A DNA stretch of 27,666 nt from Verrucomicrobiota bacterium (GTDB taxonomy: Bacteria > Verrucomicrobiota > Verrucomicrobiia > Limisphaerales > CAIQOK01): positions 1 to 27,666 of the forward strand of contig JANYDP010000027.1 in NCBI GenBank assembly GCA_025363535.1. The letters are read 5' to 3'. This document shows positions 14,488 through 22,770 of the stretch, piece by piece (the stretch's first letter is position 1; every line of letters starts with the position of its first letter). Below the pieces are notes generated by a model. That model saw only the letters and a program-made list of their open reading frames with translations. It ran no database searches and was not told where the DNA came from. The position numbers were made by a program, and so were the translations under genes.

Positions 14488-15573
14488 ATGGATACCCTTT
14501 CAAATTTTCAAGTCAGCCTTGACACCATTGGCAAAGATGAGTGGAACCGTCTGCTCGGCCAGTTCGACGACGCCTTGATCCAGCAGACCTGGGATTACGG
14601 CGCGGTCTGCTGGAGCGAAGAGCAACTCAGCCATCTTCTCCTCAAGCAAAAGGACGTCATCGTCGGGATGGCGCAAGTGCGGATCGTGAAGGTGCCGGCG
14701 ATTGGCAAAGGCATCGCCTATCTGCGCTGGGGACCGCTGTTCCAAGCCCGCAACGCTGAACCCGATGCCGGTCTGCTGCGTGAAATCATCGGCGCCTTAC
14801 AGTCGAAATACGCCGCCGACCAAGGTCATGCGCTGCGCATCATGCCCAATGCGTTTGCCGGCACACCGCGCGGAACCATTTGTGAAACGGTCTTGCGCGA
14901 GGCGGGTTTCACGGTCGCCGAAGACAACTCGGTCTATCGCACATTGCTCGTGGATCTCGCGCCGCCGCTGGAAGAAGTCCGCCGCAAGCTGGAACAGAAA
15001 TGGCGCAATCAGTTGAATCAGTCCGAGCGCAATCAACTGACCGTCACCGAGGGAACGGACGACGCGTCGTGGCAGACGTTTGAAAAACTTTACTGCGATA
15101 TGATGGCCAGGAAGCGGTTCGACACGACCGTCAGCATCAAGGATTTTGGCGCGATTCAAAAGACCCTGCCCGCCGAATTAAAAATGCGCGTCTTCATCGC
15201 GAGTGCCGCCGGCGAACCGGTCGCGGGCATCGCCTGCAGTTTTCTGGGCGACACCGGCATCTATCTGCTGGGCGCGACGAATGAGGCCGCGTTGAAACTG
15301 CGCGCCGCCAACCTGCTGCAATGGGAGGCCATGAAAAAATTAAAGCAGCTCGGCATCCGCTATTACGACCTTGGCGGCATTGATCCCGAGAGCAATCCCG
15401 GCGGCTTTCATTTCAAGTCCGGGATGTCCGGCCAGGACGTTTCGCAACTGCCAGCGTATGATTTCTACCGCTCTTCTAGCCAGCGCCTGATGCTCAAGAC
15501 CGCCTTCAAAGCCGCCTCGGCCATTCGCGCCTGGAAAGTGCGCCGGCATAAAAAAGAAGTCGCCGCCACCTGA
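14488..15573 (+). CDS. FemAB-like aminoacyl/acyltransferase
   Basis: A 361-residue FemAB/FemX-type protein with a repeated GNAT fold. Seen: QQTWDYG and the region VRIVKVPAIGKGIAYLRWGPLF in the first half. The helix LEQKWRNQLNQSERNQL and the C-terminal YLLGATNEAALKLRAANLL, QWEAMKKLKQLGIRYYDLGGID and FKSGMSGQ are close to the lipid II-glycine glycyltransferase signature, including the terminal F-K-x-G-x-G/S element. Family knowledge: FemABX proteins use aminoacyl-tRNA to acylate amino groups of a lipid-linked glycan. Inference: in this locus the acceptor is more likely an amino sugar freed by a neighbouring deacetylase than peptidoglycan. ATG 14488 is preferred over GTG 14485 immediately before it. 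Confidence 0.88.
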   Translation: MDTLSNFQVSLDTIGKDEWNRLLGQFDDALIQQTWDYGAVCWSEEQLSHLLLKQKDVIVGMAQVRIVKVPAIGKGIAYLRWGPLFQARNAEPDAGLLREIIGALQSKYAADQGHALRIMPNAFAGTPRGTICETVLREAGFTVAEDNSVYRTLLVDLAPPLEEVRRKLEQKWRNQLNQSERNQLTVTEGTDDASWQTFEKLYCDMMARKRFDTTVSIKDFGAIQKTLPAELKMRVFIASAAGEPVAGIACSFLGDTGIYLLGATNEAALKLRAANLLQWEAMKKLKQLGIRYYDLGGIDPESNPGGFHFKSGMSGQDVSQLPAYDFYRSSSQRLMLKTAFKAASAIRAWKVRRHKKEVAAT

Positions 15574-15596
15574 ATCAGTCTGCGCAAAAAAACATC

Positions 15597-16541
15597 GTGG
15601 ACATTTCCGTCATCATCATCAACTGGAACACGCGGCAGCTTTTGGAAGACTGCCTCGCGAGCCTGCCGGGTTCCAGCACGAGTCATTCGCTGGAGACCAT
15701 CGTGGTGGACAACAACTCCACCGACGGCTCGCAGGACATGGTCCGCCAAAAATTTCCGGCGGTGAAACTCATCTGCAACGACCACAACGTCGGCTTCGCC
15801 CACGCCAACAACCAGGGCATCAAGGCGAGCACCGGCCGCTACGTTTCGCTCGTCAACTCCGACGTGAAAGTGCTGCCCCACTGCCATGACAAACTCGTGG
15901 AATACATGGACGCCCACCCAGAAATCGGCATCGCCGGCCCGCGCGTTTTGAACGGCGACCTCACGCTCCAAAGTTCCTGCCGCCGCTTTCCCACCTTGTG
16001 GAACAATGTCTGCGACGCGTTCGCCTTTCGCCGCTTCTTTCCGAACTCGGCGTTCTTCGCCGGCGAGCACATGCTTTACTTCAAACACGACCGCATCATT
16101 TTTCCCGATGTGCTGGTCGGCTGTTTTCTGTTCGCCCGCACCAAGGCCGTGCAGCAGTTCGGGCTGCTCGACGAGGAATTTTTCATGTATGGCGAGGACA
16201 TCAACTGGTGCCTGCGCTGCTGGCGGGCCGGTTGGAAGATCGCGTTTTATCCCGCTGCCGAGGCGATTCATTATCGCGGTGGAAGTTCCAATTCTGATCC
16301 GGTGCGTTTTGCCGTGGTGCAACAGCGGGCGCGGCAGCAGCTCTGGAAAAAGCATTATTCAAAAATCGCTTGCCTGGGTCTGGCCACGCTGCTGGCTGTG
16401 GAAAATTCCCTGCGCTGGCTGACGAGCGCCGTGTCCGCCGCGCTCAAACTCAAGCCGCGCGCCGAAGCCGATGGCCGGATGCGACGGCACGCAGCCTGTG
16501 TGAAAGCGCTCTTTTCCAGCGGTGAACCCAAAGCCTCGTGA
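15597..16541 (+). CDS. Family 2 glycosyltransferase (rhamnosyltransferase-like)
   Basis: A 314-residue GT2 with DISVIIINWN at the start, IVVDNNSTDGS, NVGFAHANNQGI and the metal motif VNSDV (Asp89). The acceptor-side MYGEDINWCLR block is characteristic of the WbbL/rhamnosyltransferase-like branch. The only suitable start is GTG 15597. A C-terminal basic segment (about 250-300) probably associates with the membrane. The stop overlaps the GTG start of the next gene in the GTGA arrangement (16538-16541). The WbbL-like branch suggests a deoxyhexose donor, but this is weak inference. Confidence 0.92.
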   Translation: MDISVIIINWNTRQLLEDCLASLPGSSTSHSLETIVVDNNSTDGSQDMVRQKFPAVKLICNDHNVGFAHANNQGIKASTGRYVSLVNSDVKVLPHCHDKLVEYMDAHPEIGIAGPRVLNGDLTLQSSCRRFPTLWNNVCDAFAFRRFFPNSAFFAGEHMLYFKHDRIIFPDVLVGCFLFARTKAVQQFGLLDEEFFMYGEDINWCLRCWRAGWKIAFYPAAEAIHYRGGSSNSDPVRFAVVQQRARQQLWKKHYSKIACLGLATLLAVENSLRWLTSAVSAALKLKPRAEADGRMRRHAACVKALFSSGEPKAS

Positions 16542-17173
16542 GTTTGCCGTCCTCGATCAGCCGGCTCCGGAGTTTTTACCGGACGCAGGGAATGTCGGCC
16601 ACGCTGCGGCGCGCGTGGCTCGCGCTGCGACGCGCGGCCTCGCCGGACAAGATGGTTTTGTTTGCGTGCGCGCTGCCCGTTTCCACTGCCCCGTTGATGA
16701 GCGGAACGTTGGAGCGGAAACAAAATCAAGAAGCCCTGTCCGCCGAAGATCTGGCGCGGCTGCTGTCCCACTGGAATCCCGATGCCCTGCGCCAGTTGAT
16801 TGCCGAACGCTTTGCGGCGAACGCGGAACTCTGGCTGCTGCGCGAGGCCGGAACCCTCGCCGCCTGCGGTTGGACGCTCAAAGAAAAAACCATGGAGCCG
16901 CATTACTTCCCGCTCCAGCCGGGCGACGTGCATCTGTTTGATTTTTTTGTCTTCCCGGAATTTCGCGGGCGCAGTTTGAACCCGGCGCTGGTTGGTCAAA
17001 TTCTCGCCGCCCTGAGCCGCGAAGGTTTGAAACGCGCGCTCATCGAAGCCGCCCCCTGGAACCACGCGCAGCTCGCCTCATTGAAGAAAACACCGTTCGC
17101 GCGGCTCGGTCTGGCGCGCAAATCTTTTTTTGGAAAACCGACCGTCGTGTGGTCGGATCGTACCAACAACTAA
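16538..17173 (+). CDS. GNAT-family acetyltransferase
   Basis: A 211-residue protein. The N-terminal half is helical and basic (RLRSFYRTQGMSATLRRAWLAL). The second half carries a GNAT fold: VHLFDFFVFPEFRGRSLNPAL is the beta4/acetyl-CoA pyrophosphate-binding region (RGRSLN in place of the usual Q/R-x-x-G-x-G/A), followed by helix LVGQILAALSREGLKRALIEA and the ASLKKTPFARLG end region. GTG 16538 overlaps the previous stop, so translation is coupled. The gene is 4 bases before the amidotransferase start. It probably acylates a sugar or sugar amine; the substrate is not deducible. Confidence 0.78.
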   Translation: MSLPSSISRLRSFYRTQGMSATLRRAWLALRRAASPDKMVLFACALPVSTAPLMSGTLERKQNQEALSAEDLARLLSHWNPDALRQLIAERFAANAELWLLREAGTLAACGWTLKEKTMEPHYFPLQPGDVHLFDFFVFPEFRGRSLNPALVGQILAALSREGLKRALIEAAPWNHAQLASLKKTPFARLGLARKSFFGKPTVVWSDRTNN

Positions 17174-17177
17174 TCCG

Positions 17178-19073
17178 ATGTGTGGCATAGCCGGCAAAGT
17201 CTTGTTTGATTCAGCAGCACGGGTGGAACTGGCTGAGATCAAGGCCATGCTCGAGCCGATGCATCATCGCGGGCCGGACGGACGCGGCGTTCATCTGGAT
17301 CGCAACGCGGGTCTGGGGCATCTGCGGTTGTCCATCATTGACCTCAGCACCGGCGCGCAGCCGATGACCAATGAGGATGAAACGGTCTGGATTGTTTTCA
17401 ATGGCGAGATTTACAACTTCCCGGAGCTGCGCGAAAAACTTCTGGCCAAAGGTCACCTCTTCCGCTCGAAGTCAGACACCGAAGTCATCATTCACGCCTA
17501 CGAAGAATATGGAGTCGAGTGCGTCCGGCACTTGCGCGGGATGTTTGCGTTTGCAATCTGGGATTCCAAAAAACGCCGACTCTTCCTCGCGCGCGACCGG
17601 CTCGGCATCAAGCCGCTTTATTATTGCCAGACTGGCGACAGCCTGCGCTTCGCTTCCGAGTTGAAGGGAATTCTCGCAGATCCGAAAGTGGGCCGCGAAG
17701 TGAATCCGCTGGCGATCCAGAAATTTCTCGCGTTCAACTACGCGCCCGGCGAAGACACGTTTCTGCAAAGCATCCGCCGGTTGGAGCCGGGATATTTCCT
17801 GGTCGCCGAAGGTGGCCGCGTCACAACGCAGCAATACTGGGATTTGAATTTCACCCAATCACGCTGGGGGACATCGTTCGAGTCCGCAACGGAAGAACTG
17901 CACGGACTGCTGGGTACCACCGTCAAAGACCACATGATCTCAGACGTACCAGTGGGCGTGCTATTGAGCGGCGGCGTGGATTCCTCGGCCATCCTGAGTT
18001 TCGCGGCCCAGGCGACAAGCAAAAAGCTCAAGACCTTCACAGTGGGCTTTGACGGCGGGCAGGTGGTGGATGAACGGCCGTTTGCCCGAATGTCCGCCGA
18101 ACGGTTCGGCGCGGAACATTTTGAGATCAGCATCACGGCCGAGGATTTTTGGAATTTCCTGCCGACCTACGTCTGGCACATGGAAGAACCCGTCTGCGAA
18201 CCGCCGGCTGTGGCGTTGCACTATGTTTCCAAACTGGCGCGGCAGCACGTCAAGGTCGTGTTGTCTGGCGAGGGTGGCGACGAGGCGTTTGCTGGTTATC
18301 CAAATTATCCGAACATGCTGTTGCTGGATCGCATCCGCTCCGCCACCGGCCCGCTGGCCCGGACGGCGGGAGGACTGACGGGACTGTTTGGCAAGCTTTC
18401 TAAAAACGCCCGGCTGCAACGCTACGGTTACGCGCTGGGGCGTCCGTTGGCGGATCATTATTTCAGCCGCTCCTCGGGGCCCACTTCATTTTTCAACCGG
18501 CAGCGGAAAAGTTTTTTCACCAAGGATTTCAGCCAGCGCACCGCGTCGGCTTCCGCCGCCGGATACATGGCGGGCTTGATCAAACCAGTGGCGAACGAAC
18601 CGTTGCTGAACCAGATGCTGTATCTCGACACGAAGACCTGGCTGCCGGACGATCTGCTCATCAAGGCCGACAAGATCACGATGGCCAACTCCATCGAACT
18701 GCGCGTGCCGCTGCTCGATCATGTGGTGCTGGAATTTGCCGCCTCGCTGCCGCCGAAGTTCAAAGTGAACGACCGGGAAACCAAACGCATCCTGAAGGCC
18801 GCCTTTGCCAAAACCCTGCCGCAGGAAGTATTGACCCGGAAGAAGGCTGGCTTTCCGGTGCCGTATCAAGCGTGGCTGCGTGGTGAATTGCGGACGCGCG
18901 TCGAGGACATTTTACTTTCCGACCGCGCCACGGCCCGCGGCTATTTCCGCAAGGACGCCGTCACCCGCCTGCTCCGGCAAAACGCGCAGCACGGCCATTG
19001 TTCGGTCGAAGTCTTTTGCCTGCTCGTCACCGAGCTGTGGCACCGCACGTTTGTGGACGGCGGAAAAAACTAA
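17178..19073 (+). CDS. asnB: Glutamine-dependent asparagine-synthase-type amidotransferase
   Basis: A 631-residue enzyme with a class II glutamine amidotransferase domain (about 1-210) and an asparagine synthase domain (about 225-620). The start at ATG 17178 is fixed by the MCGIAG sequence, since the Cys2 thiolate is the glutaminase nucleophile after Met removal; the upstream in-frame extension is wrong. Other motifs are HHRGPD, FNGEIYN, SDTEV, the ATP-binding PP-loop SGGVDSS (264-270) and SGEGGDE. Family knowledge: homologues in polysaccharide loci (WbpS-like; exosortase-A-associated amidotransferase 1) are thought to amidate sugar carboxylates rather than make free asparagine. Inference: if the dehydrogenase/acetyltransferase pair makes a 2,3-diamino uronic acid, this enzyme could turn it into the uronamide. 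A plain asparagine synthetase role cannot be excluded. Confidence 0.92.
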   Translation: MCGIAGKVLFDSAARVELAEIKAMLEPMHHRGPDGRGVHLDRNAGLGHLRLSIIDLSTGAQPMTNEDETVWIVFNGEIYNFPELREKLLAKGHLFRSKSDTEVIIHAYEEYGVECVRHLRGMFAFAIWDSKKRRLFLARDRLGIKPLYYCQTGDSLRFASELKGILADPKVGREVNPLAIQKFLAFNYAPGEDTFLQSIRRLEPGYFLVAEGGRVTTQQYWDLNFTQSRWGTSFESATEELHGLLGTTVKDHMISDVPVGVLLSGGVDSSAILSFAAQATSKKLKTFTVGFDGGQVVDERPFARMSAERFGAEHFEISITAEDFWNFLPTYVWHMEEPVCEPPAVALHYVSKLARQHVKVVLSGEGGDEAFAGYPNYPNMLLLDRIRSATGPLARTAGGLTGLFGKLSKNARLQRYGYALGRPLADHYFSRSSGPTSFFNRQRKSFFTKDFSQRTASASAAGYMAGLIKPVANEPLLNQMLYLDTKTWLPDDLLIKADKITMANSIELRVPLLDHVVLEFAASLPPKFKVNDRETKRILKAAFAKTLPQEVLTRKKAGFPVPYQAWLRGELRTRVEDILLSDRATARGYFRKDAVTRLLRQNAQHGHCSVEVFCLLVTELWHRTFVDGGKN

Positions 19074-19080
19074 ACGCGGC

Positions 19081-20271
19081 GTGGAATCGTCTCAGAAAAA
19101 ATTGCGGGTTTTGTACAGCTTTCCGCTGAAGCTGGGCGCGGCGCGTGTCTGCACCACGGCCTGGCATCAGGTGGACGGCCTGGCGGCGGCGGGCGCGGAC
19201 ATCACGGTGTTTCCCGCCGCCATTTGCCGCCCCCTGCCGGCAAGCGTGCAAGTCCGGCCGACCCTTGCGCGCGGAAAGTTCCGCCTGCCCAACCGCCTGC
19301 TGGGCCGGATGCTTTACGCAACACTGCATGACTGGACAGTGGCGCGCCGCCTGAAGAAAATGGCCGGACAGATTGACGTGGTGCATACATGGCCGCTCGG
19401 TGCCCGACAGACGCTCAGGACCGCCAAGCGATTGGGCATCCCCACGTTTCTCGAACGCCCAAACGCACACACCAAATTCGCCTACGAAGTGGTGCAGGAA
19501 GAATGTCAGCGCCTGGGCATCACTATGCCGCCGGGGCACGAACACGCCTTCAACAAAAGGTTTTTGCGCCACGAAGAGGCCGAGTATGCGCTCGCTGACC
19601 ACCTGCTCTGCCCGTCTGATTTTGTGGCGAAGACTTTTTCAGAGCGCGGTTTTCCGACCGCGAAACTCGCGCGGCATCAATACGGTTTTGATGACCAGCT
19701 TTTTTTTGCGGGAAAGCAGAACGCAGAATCTGGTCGCGGGCTGACCCTGATTTTTGTCGGTGGCTGCGCCCCGCGCAAGGGGTTGCATTACGCGCTGGAC
19801 GCCTGGTTGAAATCAACGGCGCACGAAAAGGGAACGTTTCTGATCGCCGGCGAATTCATTCCCGGTTACGCCGAAAAACTTTCCGCGCAACTCGCGCATC
19901 CGAGCGTGAAACGTCTGGGCCACCGTTCCGACGTGGCGGAGTTGATGCGGCAGAGCGACGTGTTTGTGCTGCCGACCATCGAGGAGGGCAGTGCGCTGGT
20001 GACACTCGAAGCGCGCGGATCGGGTTGCGTGTTGCTGGTTTCTGATGCGGCGGGCGCGATCTGTCAGCACAGTAAGAATGGCCTCATCCACCAAGCCCGC
20101 GATGTGGCCACGCTCACTGAACAACTGACGACCTTGGACAAGAATCGTGCGCGGCTGCAACAACTGCGCACCGCCTCGCTGGCCACGGCTTCGGAAATCA
20201 CCTGGGCGGCGGCGGGACGAAAGCTCTTGTCGCTCTATCGGGACGTGGTGGGTAAAAAGAATCCGGCATGA
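19081..20271 (+). CDS. Family 4 glycosyltransferase
   Basis: A 396-residue GT-B glycosyltransferase. The N-terminal Rossmann domain is VLYSFPLKLGAARVCTTAWH; the linker region has VVHTWPLGA and FLERPNAHTKFA. The C-terminal domain has LIFVGGCAPRKGLHYAL, the LGHRSD loop and the EX7E catalytic pair Glu302/Glu310 in IEEGSALVTLEA. GTG 19081 is chosen because it lies 7 bases after the amidotransferase stop. The longer open frame from 18880 runs inside the amidotransferase gene and gives nonsense sequence there. The stop overlaps the next gene by ATGA. Donor specificity is unknown. Confidence 0.91.
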   Translation: MESSQKKLRVLYSFPLKLGAARVCTTAWHQVDGLAAAGADITVFPAAICRPLPASVQVRPTLARGKFRLPNRLLGRMLYATLHDWTVARRLKKMAGQIDVVHTWPLGARQTLRTAKRLGIPTFLERPNAHTKFAYEVVQEECQRLGITMPPGHEHAFNKRFLRHEEAEYALADHLLCPSDFVAKTFSERGFPTAKLARHQYGFDDQLFFAGKQNAESGRGLTLIFVGGCAPRKGLHYALDAWLKSTAHEKGTFLIAGEFIPGYAEKLSAQLAHPSVKRLGHRSDVAELMRQSDVFVLPTIEEGSALVTLEARGSGCVLLVSDAAGAICQHSKNGLIHQARDVATLTEQLTTLDKNRARLQQLRTASLATASEITWAAAGRKLLSLYRDVVGKKNPA

Positions 20272-21230
20272 AAATCAGCGTCGTCATTCCCACCTACAAT
20301 TCCGCCGCCGTGATCCGGCTGACGCTGGAATCCGTGTTGCGCCAGACCGTGCCGCCGCAGGAGATTCTGGTTTTGGATGACGGCAGTTCGGATGACACGG
20401 TGGCCATTTTGAAATCGTACGCGCCGCGCGTGACCGTGATCGAGCAGGCCAATCGCGGCGTGGCGGCGGCGCGGAATGAGTTGAGCCGGCTCGCCACTGG
20501 TGACTTGGTGGCGTTTCTGGATCACGACGATCTGTGGCATCCGCGTTATCTGGAAGTGCAGAGCGGACAATTCGCCAGGCATCCGCAGGCGGCGGCGTTT
20601 TTTACGCGGCACGATAATTTCAACGGCTACGGAGACTACGCGTGGAGCGATCAAGGCTGGGATTGCGGGAGCGCAACGGAAGTGATTGCGCCGGTGAATT
20701 TCGTGGCGCGCTACAACCGCAGCACGGGCACATTTTATTCAATGAGTTTTTGCTGCGTGCCAAAAGCGGTGCTGGCCGGACTCGGCGAGCCGCCGTTTTA
20801 CGAAGCGGTGAGCGGCGTGGATGATTGCTATCTGTGCAATCTGCTGCCGCTGGCAGGCCCGGTGGTTTATACGCCGGGCCAGTTGGTGGCATATCGCGTC
20901 ACGGGCAACGCGCAGTCGGTGAACCAGCTTAAAAATTTCAAACTCGTGGTGGACGCCTTCCAACGGCTGGAGCCGCGTTACCAAAAAATCGGCGATGCCC
21001 GGCTGCGGCGGGCGTTTCAAATTGAGTTTGCCGGCAAGCGGCGGCGGTTTGGCAAAACGTTGATGGGCGCGGGGCGTGTGCCGGAGGCGCGCGCGCAATT
21101 TTGGCAGGCGTTGCGGCAGGTTGGCCAGCCGGCGTCGGCGGTCAAATCCTTGTCGCTCGGCTGTCTAAGTCATCTGCCGAAATTTTTGCAGCCGCGTTGG
21201 CCGGCCAGCCAGCGCGGTTCGCAGCAGTGA
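20268..21230 (+). CDS. Family 2 glycosyltransferase
   Basis: A 320-residue GT-A enzyme with a textbook N-terminal half: ISVVIPTYNSAAVIRLTLESVL, ILVLDDGSSDDTV, NRGVAAARNEL and the FLDHDDLW metal-binding motif (Asp85-His-Asp87-Asp88). The C-terminal part is less conserved and basic, with a tail rich in Arg/Lys that may contact the membrane. It overlaps the GT4 gene by four bases (ATGA at 20268-20271), so the two are translationally coupled and may act consecutively (inference). Confidence 0.93.
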   Translation: MKISVVIPTYNSAAVIRLTLESVLRQTVPPQEILVLDDGSSDDTVAILKSYAPRVTVIEQANRGVAAARNELSRLATGDLVAFLDHDDLWHPRYLEVQSGQFARHPQAAAFFTRHDNFNGYGDYAWSDQGWDCGSATEVIAPVNFVARYNRSTGTFYSMSFCCVPKAVLAGLGEPPFYEAVSGVDDCYLCNLLPLAGPVVYTPGQLVAYRVTGNAQSVNQLKNFKLVVDAFQRLEPRYQKIGDARLRRAFQIEFAGKRRRFGKTLMGAGRVPEARAQFWQALRQVGQPASAVKSLSLGCLSHLPKFLQPRWPASQRGSQQ

Positions 21231-21255
21231 AATCGTCGTCCGAAATAATTTTCAC

Positions 21256-22566
21256 ATGATCCCGCTGGGTATCGCCTTAACCGTCCTGTTCTCGCTCGCC
21301 GTCCTGGCACTGCCGCGCGTGATGGCGGCGTTGGGCGTGATGGCGGGCGTTTGCTACATCACGCAAGGGCAGATGTATCTGATCGGCGGGTTTCACATGC
21401 ACGCGATCCGGATCGTGCTGCTGGCCGGCTTGATCCGGCTGATCGTGCGCGGTGAATTCAGGGGGCTGAAATGGAATAAAATAGACTGGGCGATGACCAG
21501 TTTTCTCCTGGTGATGACCTTGGTTCCCACGTTGCGGGAAGGCACGATGGAGGTCTTCATCTACCGGGTGGGTTCCGGCTATGACATCGCGCTGTCGTAT
21601 TGGGTGTTTCGCGGGCTGCTGAAGAATGCGCTGGAAGTGGAGCAGTTTTTCCACGGCCTGGCGTTCATGATCGTTCCGGTGGCGATGGAAATGATTCTGG
21701 AGTGCGTCACGCATCACAGCCTGTATGAACCGTTCGGCGGGATCGGGGATCTGACGATTCGGGAAGGCCGCCCCCGGTGTCAGGGGCCGTTTCGCATCGG
21801 CATCACGGCGGGGATTTTTGGAGCGACGATGATTCCGCAGTTCATCGCCATGCTGCACTCGCGGGGCCGGCAATTCGGGGCCGGCATCGGATTGATCTGT
21901 GCGCTGATCATTACGTGGACTTCCAACTCGAGCGGCCCTTTGATGGCGGCGTTGAGCAGCATCGTGGCGTGGCTGTTCTGGCCGATGCGGACACAAATGC
22001 AAACCGTGCGCCGCGGCATTGTAGCCGTGCTCATCGCTCTGCATCTGTCCATGAAAGTTCCGGTCTGGTTTATCTTCTCAAAACTGGGCGCCCTTACCGG
22101 TGGAGACGGCTGGCACCGGTCATATTTGATTGATCGTTACATCCACTTCTTTTCGGACTGGTGGCTCATGGGCACCAACAACACGCATGACTGGATGCCC
22201 TACGTGCTGCCGGACGGGAACGCGGACATCACGGATTTGTACGTGGCGGTGGGCATCACCGGCGGCGTCACCGCGCTCGTCTTATTGATCATGCTGCTGG
22301 TCTGGTGTTTTCGATATTTGGGCAACGCCCTGCAGGTGTTGCGGGTACAGTTCTCCGAGACGGAATTCTTGTTTTGGGGGTTGGGCGGCGCGCTCTTTTC
22401 CCATGTGGTCACGCTCTTCTCGATCACATATTGGGATCAAATTTTTGTGGTTTTATGGTCGCTCATGGCCATGATTTCCAGCGTGGCCACGGACGTGATG
22501 GAGAGCGAGCCAATCCCGGAATCCGTTCCAGAAGAAACACCCGATGCAGAACCTGATTTGGCCTGA
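21256..22566 (+). CDS. Wzy/O-antigen ligase-like polytopic membrane protein
   Basis: A 436-residue protein with about ten to eleven predicted membrane segments, beginning at residue 2 (LGIALTVLFSLAVLAL). It has a long loop in the C-terminal third (about 280-325: GGDGWHRSYLIDRYIHFFSDWWLMG) before the last hydrophobic hairpins. The pattern HRSYLID...WWLMG is like the large periplasmic loop of Wzy polymerases and WaaL-type ligases, where a histidine and arginine are important. The acidic tail (ESEPIPESVPEETPDAEPD) is cytoplasmic and probably disordered. Inference: repeat-unit polymerase for this locus. A ligase role is possible, but no lipid A acceptor pathway is visible. It lacks the pattern of a Wzx flippase. 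Confidence 0.78.
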   Translation: MIPLGIALTVLFSLAVLALPRVMAALGVMAGVCYITQGQMYLIGGFHMHAIRIVLLAGLIRLIVRGEFRGLKWNKIDWAMTSFLLVMTLVPTLREGTMEVFIYRVGSGYDIALSYWVFRGLLKNALEVEQFFHGLAFMIVPVAMEMILECVTHHSLYEPFGGIGDLTIREGRPRCQGPFRIGITAGIFGATMIPQFIAMLHSRGRQFGAGIGLICALIITWTSNSSGPLMAALSSIVAWLFWPMRTQMQTVRRGIVAVLIALHLSMKVPVWFIFSKLGALTGGDGWHRSYLIDRYIHFFSDWWLMGTNNTHDWMPYVLPDGNADITDLYVAVGITGGVTALVLLIMLLVWCFRYLGNALQVLRVQFSETEFLFWGLGGALFSHVVTLFSITYWDQIFVVLWSLMAMISSVATDVMESEPIPESVPEETPDAEPDLA

Positions 22567-22749
22567 CCAAAAAAGCCGCCAGCGAAACGAGCCGGTGATT
22601 GAGCCAAAACAAGCCAAGACGTCACCAAAAGAGGACACTCCCGCAACCCGCTCCGGCGGAACTAATCCCGATTTCCCAGCCGATCCTTGACACCCCGGGT
22701 GAACCTGCGAACCTGAATTTTGCCACACCATGGTATCGTCCGTGCTAGC

Positions 22750-22755
22750 TATAAT
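22750..22755 (+). promoter_or_regulatory. Consensus -10 box before the beta-helix gene
   Basis: TATAAT is a perfect -10 hexamer in an otherwise GC-rich gap (22567-22770), with no recognisable -35 at 17 bases. A TTGACA at 22687-22692 is too far away to pair with it. If used, transcription would begin near 22762, giving a very short leader for starts at 22771-22780 and excluding the longer TTG 22720 start. Confidence 0.35.
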
Positions 22756-22770
22756 GTGCATTCGGCGAAA

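Noticed and set aside
17130..17177. Upstream start for the amidotransferase
   Set aside because: The catalytic cysteine must be residue 2 (MCGIAG), which fixes the start at 17178.
18880..19080. Extension of the GT4 frame upstream to 18880
   Set aside because: It lies wholly inside the amidotransferase gene in another frame, and the translated extension is Arg/Ser/Pro-rich shadow sequence. The glycosyltransferase fold begins just after GTG 19081.
22720..22770. TTG start adding 17 residues to the beta-helix protein
   Set aside because: It would place a polar stretch before the signal peptide and contains the TATAAT box at 22750-22755.
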